Source: Hyposmocoma kahamanoa (lineage: Eukaryota > Arthropoda > Insecta > Lepidoptera > Cosmopterigidae). Taken from it: DNA of 64,000 nucleotides. The DNA is taken from NCBI RefSeq assembly GCF_003589595.1, contig NW_020655550.1, positions 340,889 through 404,888 on the forward strand, in the 5' to 3' direction. Shown here piece by piece: positions 23,793 to 36,300 of this stretch. Position 1 is the first letter of the stretch. Each line of letters begins with the position of its first letter. A program made the translations under genes and the position numbers. The notes beneath the pieces were generated by a model that did no database searches, had not been told where the DNA came from, and saw only the letters and a program-made list of their open reading frames with translations.

Positions 23793-25331
23793 CACACATC
23801 AAAAGTGTCTAGGGATCAAGTACGTTTAAGAGTATTGCTGCAATTAGGGTTAATTATATTAACTTTTTTGTATCGGCTATTGATACTTTTTAGTGAGTTT
23901 TAACATTTAAATAAGGAATATTGTTTAAAATTCGATAATAAGAAGAAAATCGATTGTCAATGTGGTTTTGTATAAAAATGAGTTATAGCGTTTTGACAAA
24001 ATCATTACAATATCTGCATCGGAACCGAAACAATTTACATTATTATGGAGAGACGACATCATTTAACCCGAGAAGTGATGATGCGAGCCGTCGGAATGTT
24101 GGAAGCTGGTTCCAGCGTGCTGTGGTTTTCACTCTTAACACTACACAGAGCGTCATAAGTCGCCTCTGGACGCGCTATCGCATGACGGGCAGCGTGGCCG
24201 TGCGAAATGGAGGACGATCTCGCATCACGACTCGCAGACAGGACCGGTATATCCAAAATACTGCTCGACGGAATCGTACCATGACCGCCATGATGTGGTT
24301 TACGAGGCTCCACAGCTCCTCAGGCTTGCTAATAAGCGATCAAACAATCCGAAATCGTTTACGTGAAGTGGGTCTGCGATTCCGAAGGCCGCTCAGAGTT
24401 CCACCTATTGCACCCTGCAATCGCAGAACCCGTTTACGATGGGCTCGCGAACACAGAAACTGGGAGGAAGAAGACTGGCGCTATGTGTGCTTTTCGGATG
24501 AATCCCGCTTCGGTATGAGACCGGATACAAGACGTACTCGAGTTTGGAGAACATCTGGACGTCATGAACGTTTGAGATATTGTCAGGAAGTTCATCCATA
24601 TGGTGGGGGAACAATAATGATATGGGCCGGTATTTGGATCGGCGGAAGAACCGATCTCATTTGGATCAGGGGTAACTTCAATGCTCAAGTTTACGCAGAG
24701 AGGATTGTTTCAGATGTTATCATCCCTTTGCGAGGCCAGTTGGGTGATTCATTTCAACTAATGCATGACAACGCACGTCCACACACGGCTAGAGTCGTAA
24801 CACGCATTCTTGCCGAACCTCGTATCAACGTTCTGCCGTGGCCTGCTCAATCGCCAGACCTCAATCCAATTGAGCACGCATGGGATATGCTTCAAAGAAG
24901 AGCTGTGCCGAGTATGCATACCGTACATACTCTACAACAATATTTTGACTTGTTACAAAACACATGGGCGGCCATTCCTCAAAGTGATTTTGATGAACTC
25001 ATCTTAAGCATGCCAAATCGCTGTAATTGTGTGATTCGTGTTAATGGTGGAAATACAGATTATTAATTTTCTTATCTTTACAATAAAAATAAGCAAAATC
25101 ATCATTTTCGCCATTTTTTGTCATTTAATTGACGCCGTTAATTTGAGTTTTTTCCCACAATTTGCAAAAACATCAATTTTAGTTTATTTTAATTAAATAT
25201 AAGGGTAAGCGGTTAAATAAAACATAAGCATTAAATTTAGAAGTCGTCCTGGAAGACTGGATTTGGTAAATATTGCTTAAATAATTTTTATTTCAAAAAT
25301 ATTCACTTGATCCGTAGACACTTGATGTGTG
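23793..25331 (+). mobile_element. Tc1-like element 1, complete, transposase frameshifted
   Basis: A 1539-bp element flanked by TA (23791-23792 and 25332-25333). The left end reads CACACATCAAAAGTGTCTAG and the reverse complement of the right end reads CACACATCAAGTGTCTACGG; both continue with GATCAAGT, so the repeats span about 27-29 bp with a 2-bp indel and one substitution. The transposase lies inside on the plus strand, followed by an AATAAA at 25082-25087. Outer termini match those of Tc1-like element 2 for 10 bp. Size is typical of full-length Tc1 relatives. Confidence 0.93.
24045..25066 (+). pseudogene. Tc1-like transposase (DD34E), one N-terminal frameshift
   Basis: The family-like start is ATG at 24045 (MERRHHLTREVMMRAVGMLE), a HTH start common to Tc1 relatives. 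At about 24112 the frame is lost; the remaining protein continues one base back, from QRAVVFTLNTTQSVISRLW through GGRSRITTRRQDRYI to the end NTDY-stop (25064-25066). The catalytic triad is visible: D in CFSDESRF (codon at 24497), D in HDNARPH (24767), E in LNPIEHAWD (24872), with 34 residues between the last two. The break fits loss of a single base between LEAGS and QRAV. The long frame can be opened upstream at 23954 or 23960 only by a non-family leader. The rest of the gene is unbroken, so the loss looks recent. Confidence 0.92.
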
Positions 25332-25442
25332 TAGCTTACGGTTTGATTTATAATACCATTTGGCGAAATAATAAAGTCATATTGATTCATGTTTTATGTG
25401 TATCACTATGCACACCTACATCATCTAATATTGCAAAATATA

Positions 25443-25874
25443 TTTTTAACCGACTTCAAAAAAAAAAGGAGGAGGTTCTCAATTCGAACTGTATGTTTTT
25501 TTTGTATGTATGTATGTTACGCGATAAATTTCGATATTTGTGAACCGATTTTCATGATTCTTCTTTTGTTGGAAAGAGGATACCTCCATTTCATTTTGAA
25601 GATAATCATCCACCTCTAAGAGTGGCTGATCTCGCATGGACATTCATTTTTATAAATAGCGCTTAAATTTTACTTAAGGAGCAATTATTTTAATGGTTGG
25701 TTTTGCTAGGTATTCTCCAATTCAAGGCGTTTTTCTCTCAATATACTTTGAGTAGTGAGAACCAATTTTTATTATTTTTATGTCGAACTAGAGGATATTT
25801 CAATAAAACTTGGCAAATAGATGTAATTCCACGTACTTTTGATGTCGGTTTCTTTATGTACCTACTGAGATTAT
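25443..25874 (-). repeat. Short repeat family B, full-length copy
   Basis: Sense on the minus strand, with TTTTTAACCGACTTCAAAAA at the left and GATGTCGGTTTCTTTATG then TACTGAGATTA at the right. It matches the 15832-16310 copy along its length, including the central block TTAAATTTTACTTAAGGAGC and TCTCTCAATATACTTTGAGT. Open frames spanning it are incidental. It sits about 110 bp downstream of Tc1-like element 1. Confidence 0.88.
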
Positions 25875-26845
25875 GAAATTCGAGATTCTTTAGAGATTGT
25901 TTTTCAGTAAAACAAAAATCCGATCCGATCTGTTTGCGATAAATATTACCATATTTATTAAACACGCTCCCTATAATTACTTCTACAGAAGGATATTTAA
26001 AGCCTCGTTTATGAATTCGTTGTGCGGCGCGTGATCTGACGCACCTCATAGATGCTTCGTTTAAGAAGTGCCAGCGCGTGACCAGTGGCGACACTGGCGC
26101 CTCCTTAAACGAGACGTGATTACAAGAAAAATTTCAATTAGTTACTTCTTATGTGAATCAATGAAAAAAATAAACATGAAGAAGCAAAATAAAAAAAATG
26201 CTATTTATTGGTTCTGTTTGAGTGGTTAGGGTAACATGCCAAATGCCTCTGGGTTTCATGCTGTTGTTTCCTTGTGTTACGAATCCGGAATATAGAAGTT
26301 ATATGATATAAGTTTTTTAATATTTTGAAATAGAAACAGTAACCGCGAAGACCTAAGGGTAATAAAAAAGCTACAAAATGATAAATAATTATATAAAATA
26401 AAAGATCAATCAAAACTTGGTATAGGTACGTACTCGCTACGCATGCCATTAGGACAGCGGGGTGATATTTGTAGGTACACGTTGTAGATATAAATTTGTA
26501 TTACAAAAACACATGTTGAAATTAGCCTCTTAAAGGATGGTTGCTACAACGGCAATTTATTTTAAGCTATACGTTACAAAATATTGGAAGAATTAGGTCA
26601 TCTAGCCAGCCGCACGGATCTCGGCAACGACTAATGCCACTAAAATAAATGGGCTGCCAATGTTACTCCTCTCATCGCGGCGGTGCGAGACGCGATAGCG
26701 TGAAATTGTTTACAGATGATCGCCTTGTCAAATCTCGTGTCAATCTGGGTACTTCTTTATATAACCCTTTGTATGAAAAATTATAATATGTCACTTCGTT
26801 ATTACGACGAAGATTAAATCGTCACAACAGAACTAACCAAAACTG
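25875..26845. other. Unassigned; one imperfect foldback
   Basis: At 26058-26111 CGTTTAAGAAGTGCCAG faces CTGGCGCCTCCTTAAACG across a GC-rich loop. No duplication flanks it clearly. Otherwise nothing recognised. Confidence 0.5.
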
Positions 26846-27150
26846 GTAGCAGTAGAGCTCCTTGTGAAACAGTTCATCCAGGTTAGTACTGCCACCTTAC
26901 CTATATCTGCCGCCAAGCAGTAATGTCGGCATTGCTGTTTTCCGGTTTTGAAGGGTAAGGGTGCTAGTGAAATTACAGGCACATGGGACTTGTCAACTTT
27001 TGTCTCAGGGTGACGGGCGCAGTGGCAGTGCCCCTTAGATTTTTGCGTTTTAAAACTCTGAGTGGCACTGCAAATGTTATGGATAAGCCTGTAGCTTACC
27101 ATCAGGCGCACGACTTGTTCGTCCCGTCACTTAATGTTTTTTTTTTTAAA
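26846..27150 (+). repeat. Short repeat family A, full length
   Basis: Runs from TAGCAGTAGAGCTCCTTGTG to CGTCCCGTCACTTAATG followed by a T run. All landmarks are present: TGCCGCCAAGCAGTAATG, GTTTTGAAGGGTAAGGGTGC, GAAATTACAGGCACATGGGA and the stem-loop CAGTGCCCCTTAG...CTGAGTGGCACTG. The 3' end has T instead of A after the last ATG, unlike the sister copies. Confidence 0.88.
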
Positions 27151-27434
27151 AAGGTGAAGACTAGCATCGGTCATCGGCAGACATGGCGTAATTTGGACAA
27201 ATTTCAATATGTATTTGACAAGTAAAATGTAAACAAAGTAATAAACACAGCATTGATTTAATATACAAGTACAATTTCGGCGGCTCATAAACAAATTAGA
27301 GTATAAAACGGTACTGGTATGATACATACCAGCACAAGAGCCGCTTACATGAATAACAGGCAATAAACGATCAACCAATTTCATAATTTCATAGGCTGTT
27401 TAAAGCAATCCAATCACGACTGGAAAGCATAACA

Positions 27435-27607
27435 ATGGATCCAGAAAACAATTTAAAATTCATCAGAGGGTCCGTGGGTTTCCCACAAGGTGGCGCCAGA
27501 AGCTACTATCATCGTGTAGCTAGATTGATAGCATCAAATAATGAGTGCTATTCATCACGAACACGCAATCTGTTGCAATACAATGCTGCTCTCAAAATGT
27601 GGAACGC
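27435..27607 (+). CDS. Candidate host exon ending at a GTAAGT splice donor
   Basis: ATG at 27435 in AACAATGGAT opens 57 codons plus two bases (starts MDPENNLKFIRGSVGFPQGG, ends LQYNAALKMWNA), then GC|GTAAGTACC, a strong insect 5' splice site at 27608. Composition is balanced and GC-richer than its surroundings. The frame stays open upstream to 27387, with TTTCATAG before 27395, so this may be an internal exon starting at 27395 rather than the first coding exon; the intron phase at the donor is 2. I do not recognise the protein. It does not resemble the transposases in this window. No partner exon was found nearby by eye. It could also belong to an unrecognised mobile element. Confidence 0.45.
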
Positions 27608-28749
27608 GTAAGTACCTGCATCAAATAACGCATTAACTCGCCTTTTGAGCAGGTGAGAAATGGTATTTGTGCAATGGATTGGTAAGTACTTAAATACTGT
27701 TCTTTGTGCATTTAGGTACATTATATTCATTTGAGCAACGTAATTACCCGACTCGCTTTGCATAATGTATTTGGATCGGAAGAAAAATAATAAGACACCG
27801 CAACAAATGGTACATTAACAACAAGGTCGAAAAGTGCTTACATATAACAGGCATTTGGGAAATATTATCATACAATTTAATCTAATCAATTCACTTAAGA
27901 TGAACATAAATAGGTACTTGTATCAATTAAGGAAGCAAAGGAACGGTATCGATAAAAGCATCCTTAAGAAACAATAGACGGTAGAGTAATTCAGTAAGTA
28001 TTTGATGACCCTTTAGATTATTCCGATTCCATTCGCTTTATTTACGTCGATGTAATGAGGCTATCGCTAGATTTACTTTCTAGGTGAACTAAAACAAGCT
28101 GGCAAAAATCAATCAAAAAGTGCCTCTAACTACCAAACAAAGTACAACGAAAAGTTTTTAGCAAATCAGTTACGTGCCTTCACTTCAAACTTTCGACCAT
28201 AGGTGCCTAGAGCCTAATTAAATGTTTAATTAATACAACAATACAAACATGAAATTAAGGACTACCTACGCACTAGCAGTCATGCGCACTAGCAGTCATG
28301 TTGAACTCACTTTCACTAAGAAGCGTTTCAATGATAACGGAGAATGACATGATTATGAATAGTAGAAATAAAATTAATATTCCTAATTACGCATTGACAA
28401 CAAAATTTTGAATGACGTACTTTTACCGCGCGAGGTGATCGCCCCGGGCACATCTAGATAAAACTGAATAAAATATAGCCACTGCTACTAGAGTGGCGAC
28501 GATTTATAAAACCGACTCTCACACCGACTCGTAATTCAGACAATAATTATATACCTACTCAATACTTATGCATTAACAAGCCCTGTCATTAGACTAGTGG
28601 ATATGTATCTTATTACGGCGAGTTAAATTTATTATCATGAATTAAACACACTTAAAATTAGAGGTACAGAAGTTTTTGTTTAGCAGTTTCTTCTGAGAGT
28701 ATAATATAAACTGCAATTTTATGCTAAATAGCGGTACATCAGTAACAAG
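27608..28749. other. Possible intron, plus a 16-bp tandem duplication
   Basis: Follows the candidate donor at 27608. At 28271-28300 CACTAGCAGTCATGCG is repeated (16-bp period, almost two copies). No downstream exon was identified. Confidence 0.4.
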
Positions 28750-28938
28750 AAAGAGTGCTGGTGAAATTACAGGCACATGGGATTTGTCAACTTACGTCTC
28801 AGGGTGACGGGCGCAGTGGTAGTGCCTCCCAGATCTTTGCAATTTAAAGCTTTGAGTGGCACTGTAACTGTTATGGACAGACGTGTAGCACCAGGTGCAC
28901 GACTTAATCGTCCCGTCACTAGACGTTATCAAAAAAAG
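28750..28938 (+). repeat. Short repeat family A, 5'-truncated
   Basis: Begins at AGTGCTGGTGAAATTACAGG and runs to CGTCCCGTCACTAGACGTTA then TCAAAAAAAG. The head (TAGCAGTAGAGC to GGGTAAG) is missing, and the stem-loop is imperfect. Confidence 0.85.
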
Positions 28939-29670
28939 AATAATTTTTTTAGATATCCTTTTAATTTTGATAATACGCGCACATACTTAGAGCAGTAGTT
29001 TAAATACATTTGCTTATGAGGTTTTCATTCCAGGTACTTAATATCAGTTAATTAAAGTTTCTGTTCCTGAATGCAAACTACACGACAGCACAGCAACTTA
29101 TCAAAATTCCGGCGACACATAGTTAACTGATATTCTCCGCAGGTATTGAACTAAATCCGAGCAGCATCTACTGGGTTTGATAACGGCGAGTGCGGTGTGA
29201 TAGTCGGTTTTAATTCATATACCGTAGAATGTAACACCGATTCATTATTATTGTAATAGTACACGAGACTCCAGAATAAATAGCGCTGCTCCCGGTCAAT
29301 CTTACGTGTATAAATTAATATAAAGTAGAGAAACTTGAATTTTAAAATTTTTGACACAAAGTTGCATTTACTATTCGAATGTAATGTATAAGTGAAATTT
29401 TTTAAATCTCGCTGCAGTTTAGTCAGCACATTGACAAATAAGTGTAAAAATATATATTTTTAATAGACGGTTCTTATAAAACCCGTAACACTTACCCGGA
29501 CTTCATGTTCACGATTTTTTAGGTTTTAAAGATCCTTACCTGGGAACAAAATAATCGTATTACACATATATTTTATTTACTTCTAGGTATAAATAAAAGT
29601 ATAAATAAGAGTGGTATAAATAGGAGATGATTTCGTACCTACGTGCATTTGTTAGTATTTTGAATTCAGA

Positions 29671-29950
29671 TAATCTCAGTACAGAGTATTAAAAAAACCG
29701 TATTCAAAAGGTTCGTGGAATTACATCTACTTGCCAAGTTTTATTGAAATTATATTCATCCAATTCCATTCCTAGTTTGTTGCCCTTAGAGGTGAAATAT
29801 TTTCTTCAAATTTAAATCGCACTCTTTCCAATAAAAAAGAATCATCAAAATCGGTTCACATATGGCGGAGACATCGCGTAATATATATACAAAAAAAAAC
29901 ATACAGTCGAATTGAGAACCTTCTCCTTTTTTTGAAGCCGGTTAAAAATG
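29671..29950 (+). repeat. Short repeat family B, internally deleted copy
   Basis: Has both family ends (TAATCTCAGTACAGAGTATT at the left; TTTGAAGCCGGTTAAAAATG at the right) but lacks the central block of about 180 bp between TTGCCAAGTTTTATTGAAAT and the AGAGGTG motif. Confidence 0.87.
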
Positions 29951-30049
29951 TCAATAATGCTCTCAACGAACGTTCAACTGCAATTTCGTCACCTAATAAC
30001 GAAATCTATTTTGACATAAAGCTATTAAGTAAAACTAGCACTTTCATCA

Positions 30050-30096
30050 TTCAGCCATACGACGCCCACCGCTGGGCATAGGCCTCCCCCAACTAG
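30050..30096 (-). pseudogene. RTE-type LINE 3' end fragment
   Basis: On the minus strand the bases read the peptide LGEAYAQRWASYG followed by a stop, the C-terminal signature of lepidopteran RTE-clade reverse transcriptase proteins. TGATGA follows immediately, as expected for the short 3' tail of these elements. Nothing upstream of the last 13 residues survives, which is the usual 5' truncation of LINE insertions. Confidence 0.6.
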
Positions 30097-33000
30097 CACT
30101 TTAACCCGTCGTAATAATGGTTAAAAAAATAAATTCAATGTCCTTCTATTAAAACCGTTACACATCAAATAAAACTACATGAGTCGGCAGTCGTAAGCAC
30201 AGCTACCAGATGCTGCCTCTCCCACAGTTTATTACACCCTGGTATGGTGTTAGATTTTGTGTTTAATGACGTCATTTTATGTAGTCATTGCCATATAATA
30301 AGTTTAGGGTTTAAAAAGGTCTATTGATTTTTCCATATGAAAGGAAACAATAAAACAACGCATCTACATATTTAAAAAATAAACAAATTTTCATGGTTTG
30401 GTTGTGATAAAACATTTGCACCTAAAATTGTTTCTACTTTATAGCCAATAAATAGTAATGAAATGTAATGGGAATAACGTTTGACACACGCCTCTTATTC
30501 ACTACAATAGTAGCAACGATGCTTGTCCGGTAAACATATCAATAACAATATTAACTCAAAGCCAAGCAAAAGAACAGAGTTGCATGTTACTAGACGTGGG
30601 TAGGTAGCAATTGCATAGCCCAACGCTGTCGCCGGCTATCGCGACAACATGAAGTAGCGATATCCTCCTAGATAAAATGATAACCGCATTTATAGGTTGC
30701 GACGATAAAATAACAAGTTTTATGGCAATCGATTCTTTTTATGTGTACGGTCGTTGAGCTATCAGCAATTGTTTACAGGTAGAAGTAACACGCGTAGGTA
30801 AATCGCACTTGATGACGACTAGTACGTTTTGATTAATCACTAAGAATGTTGTCTACATTTTATAGATAGCTAAATAAATTCGTAATAGTTTTTCCAATCT
30901 GGTTCGAAGCCATATTTTCAAACCGGCACCTATTTACAAGTTACTGCAAAGAACGCTGTGGAGGAGAAGTTTCAATTTTCAATAGGTGATTTCAACAGTA
31001 CATCTAAACTTGAACATCTTGAATTTATACCCTTCAATTACTCTCGACAAGCATAATAAGATGCTTTCACAGCGAAATTTGAACTAACATGTTCATGGCC
31101 AATGTATGGTTACTCGTAAACACGCGCATCTCATTTAAACATGGTATAAATCAAATTTAACTAGTCGCTTATTATTGTTAATAAAAACCATCAGTTCGTT
31201 GAGGCTAAACGTAATTATATCAGTCAGGGACCAGTGGTACGTAATAATTAAACGTTATCCATTCAAGGTTAGAGTTAAAACGCCGCCAATTTGCATTAAC
31301 TATTTTGCTCTAGGGCGTAGTAGAATTCGTCGCTTTGCAACTTACATTTCGTAACAAATATACGTACTTCCATAATTAATTCTTAATGCAGTCTTGAACA
31401 AAAAATTATATACACAGAGGGATGGTTTTCAATTGCAATGGTTATGAACGAATTTAAGATAAATAATTCATGGTAGAAGTAATGCATACCTTCTCGAAAG
31501 CCCTAGTACTAGCATACCATTCATGCTAGTATCCTTGATGCGTGACTACCTCGTGAATACCCCGTATAAAACACAACTAGTTTTGTATGGATGCAGTGCT
31601 GAAGCGTACTATTGATACTCGGTATAAAACTCACTTTAGTTTATTATAAACGCATACAAAACACAAGAGCATACCCATACCAAAGTTAGTATGGGAGCAA
31701 TGTAGAGACGTGCTGAAGATAACCATATGATAACACACTTTGGTCAAAGTGAAATATCAATTGTATTGCAAAGGTAAACAAATTACACTTGAAATCGAGA
31801 ATAATGAGCAAGAAACTATAAGGGTTGCGATTTGTAAATATACATTTGAATACATTTCGTTTACAATATTCATTTCTTAAATCGAGAATACCTGCAAGAG
31901 CTAAACGGGTCACTGCCAAGGAATTTCGATAAGGTAGTGCTAGTGTAAGAAAGCTATTTCTTTAAACTTATCTCTCACAGACGCTCTGGGGTCCAAATTG
32001 CAAATTGTCCTAATCGAATGTTTTTGCAGGACAAAGATTCTATTAATATTGGTGGCATTACCCCAAAGAAAAACTGTAGGAAGATACAGTGCTCAAGCTT
32101 GCTGACAAGTGAATTCTAACCCGTATGCTTTCCCAGAAAGTTCCGTGAGATTCAAAATTGCCTAGAAGTTGGGGGTACTGTTATTTGGAAACAGAACTTT
32201 GTACTAAGTTTATGTCATCACTTTGTATACATATGTTGGTGACGGAGCAAGAATCGGACATGACTTTGTAGGTAATATTTAGATATTAGTGTGTTAGAGC
32301 CACGTACAATAAGCTAATTTTTATTATTCCACCTGATTCCATTCATCTGTTTTAACAGTGCTGAATCACGTTCCTAATTTGAACTTTAACGTACACCCAA
32401 TAATTCAATTACGAAAATGCATGTTGCAGATTTACTAATTGCTAATTTTAGTACATAATTGTATTTAAAGGTACATGTTAGCAGATATACAGTTTTATTT
32501 TAGCGAGGCTCGGTCGAGAGTGCAGGAAAATTGCCTTGACAGGAAAACCATAGAGGTGATGTTAATTCAACAAAACAGCTGAAACGGCATCTTAAAGCAA
32601 CTTTAATACAAGTAGCCAAGAGCGTGTTGGATACGACCTGGTTCTCCAGACGTTGTGTTTTTCAGCTTAATCACATATTGTCACAATTTATTTTGCATTT
32701 AATTCAAATCTTTATGACAAAGCAAAATTAAACAACTTTGAGAAGTGAACCCTTAAAAAAATATATACATATTTCTAAATACGCACCAAGTACATTTAAA
32801 AAAGCGTGGAAAATTTGCATATGATTGTAACTTTTGCAAAAAAAACTTTTATGTTTCATTTTGTGCTCACACACCTTCTATTACTTAATGATATCTGAAA
32901 TGGAATATTGATGCAATGACGTAAGTGACACAGTGAAGTACGTTTTTCAACGCATGAGTGAAGTCACGTAAGCTAAGAATTGACTCATGATAAAATTAGA

Positions 33001-34869
33001 CTAGGTAATATGGATAAGGTCTATTGATAAAATGGTGTTTCGGGCGTCCGAATTTATGTATCATTGCCAAGAAAATGTTAAGCATGATTTAATTTAAATC
33101 TGAATAGAAGGTTACACACCAATTAAGATATTTCTGTCTAACTGTTAGATTTACTAAAAGTAATGCAAATACCGACTTACTAACCTATGAATAAGGAAAT
33201 CTAAAAATAATCGTTACAGTCTTAGCACATCACTCTCGTACAACGGGAAACAGGTCAAAATGCACTATCAAAGCGCTCCAGTGCATGTTTCTTGATGCAT
33301 ATTATGAGAGCCTTGCAATTAATTATGTGCAAGCGGTTTGTGTAAATCTTTAAATAAGTAGTTTAATTTCCTATGTCAAGCAATTACGAAAACCTAAGAA
33401 CAAATAGTACTTCGTAATTTTTATTAAATGTTTAAAACAGAATAATAGAAGTATTTACATTTTACGAACAGTGCTTTGACGATTCTTAAAATGACAAATT
33501 TTGTTCAATACGTATTTTCTAGAAATGATTACAGAAAAGGATTGTATGAGCGATTTTCCAGTTCAGAGAGAATCACACGAATAACACGGTTTGCTTAAGT
33601 AAATGATCACTAAGCTTATCCCTCATCTACAGCAGCTCGATATCAAAAAGAAATAATGTAGCCATTTCAAATACGTGAATTCTATCTGACCTAGACTAAA
33701 ATAGACGAACTGTGTACATGGCGGTTCCTAGAAAGGGAACTATCCTCCATTAGTGCTTCCTTCTGTGTCCGACAGACATCACTCAAAGTAGATCACACGG
33801 AAACTTTCAACGGGACTCTTTATTTATATTCATGTATTGTTTATCTTTCACATACGTATTCTCTACAATATTTTTAATGAAAATAAGTATATTTCTCTAT
33901 TCGTGTTTTATGACGCAGGCAGCTACTTGCATGAAAAAAACATGATCAAAGTATACATACAAAGGCAACTGCGATGTTGTCTAATTTTTTTAGCTTGGAC
34001 ATAACAAATCCGCCGCAAAAGCGAGATCAATTATATTCAACACAAAAATTAAGTCCAGAATTTCTTATCAAATGCCCGAATGAAAAATATATACAACTAT
34101 ACTGTAGATCTCTACTTTAAACATGATAATACAAAACAGTTTTCTTCCTACAATTCAGTGGGCTATACCATGCGTTTGAACCAGGCAAGTTTATTTGGCT
34201 GTGAGAAGTTACAGAAATTTTGGGAGGGTACGTTTTCAGATGATTAATGGCGATTGTGTGTTATTTACACTTTGGAACAAAGAACTCTCAAGAGCTTTCT
34301 AATTACTTGAAACGTTCATGAATGTTTAGATTTATGGAGTTTTCTAAAATAATTATCCGAAATGGACATTTCCTTTATGAACTTAAAGACAAAGCAATAA
34401 GATACATTGATAACAGAGGCAGTAAAGTCTTAATAGTGTGTTCGGCTTGGTTTCTATTAAATCATTAAGCTCGTTTATGAAAACGGTTCGTTCACAGTAC
34501 AGTTCAAGTTACAAGGTTAAAAAGGTCAGGGTGAATGACCTTAGGTTTTTAGCTTTCACTGTGAATTCATTGCCACATGTCACGGAACGATAAGTTAGAC
34601 TAGACCTTACTTAATTAAGTAATTGGTAGGTAATAAAACTTATTCGGCCATGAACCGTTGTAACGACTACAGCCTGTAGGGTATTATTAAGTTTATAACT
34701 CGTTTTTCTAACTTTCCTAGTAATAACATACAGGAGAATACAAAACAAAAAATTGCAAAGTATTTATAGTAGCAAGACACCTTACAAAATTGTAATAAAC
34801 GAAGGACGCTTGTCACATGTTTCTTCGATTGTCAGAAATAACTTTAAGGGCGAACATCTACAATTGTAA
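30097..34869. other. Long AT-rich stretch, nothing recognised
   Basis: No repeat family or exon seen. A perfect B-box-like 11-mer, GGTTCGAAGCC, at 30901-30911 has no tRNA fold around it. A small palindrome TACTAGCAT/ATGCTAGTA lies near 31506-31530. Confidence 0.45.
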
Positions 34870-35100
34870 GGAACAAATGCGTGCAAAATTGCAGTTGGAA
34901 TGCAGTCACAAAGCAGCTTGAATGCAGTTATATGCACGCCCACGTTGTACTAGAAGTCGGGAGCGTTTTAGTCGCGATGCAATTGGCGTGCAGTCGTCCC
35001 GACTACGTTAAATTTGCTTTCCAACTGCACACCAGCTCCTATTTTTCAGTTGATATGCAGTCGAAATGCTACTCGTGTGACTACTCCTTTTTACATACAA
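34870..35100. repeat. Diverged repeat rich in TGCAGT, with internal hairpin
   Basis: Contains repeated words AATTGCAGTTGGAATGCAGT, CTTGAATGCAGTTATATGCA and TTGATATGCAGTCGAAATGC. In the centre (about 34953-35007) GAAGTCGGGAGCG faces CGTCCCGACTACG. The 74-codon open frame through it looks incidental. It appears to be an old foldback-type repeat; its ends were not resolved. Confidence 0.45.
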
Positions 35101-36300
35101 TATAATCGAGGTCATCGACTTAGACTATTATTATAACCATAGAAAATGCAGCTTATTAACAAACACAAGGTTGACAAGTGAGTTCAAACTTCGCAATTGA
35201 AAATACTTTTTGTATAGCGCTGTAATGAAAACCAATTGTACTCCAGCCGTACAACAACAACCATTGGTAAACTTGTATGGCGTAACCATATAATGATAGA
35301 TTTGGTTCTCGCTTAGGTACGTTAGCCCTATAACCTCTCTAATATATTGAAGACGGCAAATAACATTATAAATATTGAGTTGAGAAGAGCTGTATATGAT
35401 TGTAGTGTAAGATACGGTTCGATCATATTTTTATACCCCTCAACATCTTGACCTGAATTACTAATGCTACCGTCTATTTTATATGAAAAATCGTCATCAC
35501 ACGTGATTCTGGAACATGTTAACATAAACCCACACAGAAAACAATTTTAATATGAAAGCGATGCTGATGCGTGCTCACAAATGGTGTTCCAACCTTAGTG
35601 CAATCACCATTAAGCGTACCAAGCGAAGCATTTGTGGCAGCAACGGACTAATATTGGATTTATAGAAAAACACAATGTAAACATTTTAAGAGGTCTTATT
35701 ATTTCGGTAATGCAACCAGTCATTACACATAAAGAATACTTGACTTAGTCAAGTGTTAATCCACTAGTATAGAACCGCATGAGGTATACCTTGCGCACTT
35801 ACTCGTCTATTGAATCGACAAACTTAATGTAAACATAACGGAAATAAACGTGGTTTCAAAAGGATTTCTTTCCCCCAGGGTATACTCCGACTCCATGTCC
35901 GGCAGAACAATTATAAAGCGATATATCAAGATCGGACACAGATAACGTTGGCCGGGTGATAATTTGACGCCAAACTCAGTTGATGTTTATGCTCTCCGTT
36001 TTTTACTTTTTTAAGTGTCGAAAATTTTGCGGTGTGGTAGACATCTTTTTGATTTAGTATTTAAGCTCTTACATCAAAACTATATATTCGTTACTAATTA
36101 AACAAACTTTATTATTCTCACTGCACTAACTTCACTGTCTGGTAATAAAGCTTATAATAATAAAATTCATGATGTTGTTAAACTGGAGTATTTACGAAAT
36201 GTGAATGCTTCAAAAAGGCAATGGACAAACTTATTAAGTCTTACTACAAAAGATTTAATAATCACCGTTTTAACATGCGTTTACTTAGTCAGTGACTAAG
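35101..36300. other. AT-rich stretch with two small palindromes
   Basis: ACTTGACT-T-AGTCAAGT at 35738-35754 and ACTTAGTCA-G-TGACTAAGT at 36283-36301 are perfect around one central base. Both contain a TGAC half-site as used by bZIP factors. Otherwise nothing recognised. Confidence 0.5.

Noticed and set aside
25738..26094. 118-codon minus-strand open frame
   Set aside because: More than a third of it lies inside a family B repeat; incidental.
30901..30911. GGTTCGAAGCC, a perfect B-box consensus
   Set aside because: No tRNA cloverleaf and no convincing A box at the right distance; probably chance.
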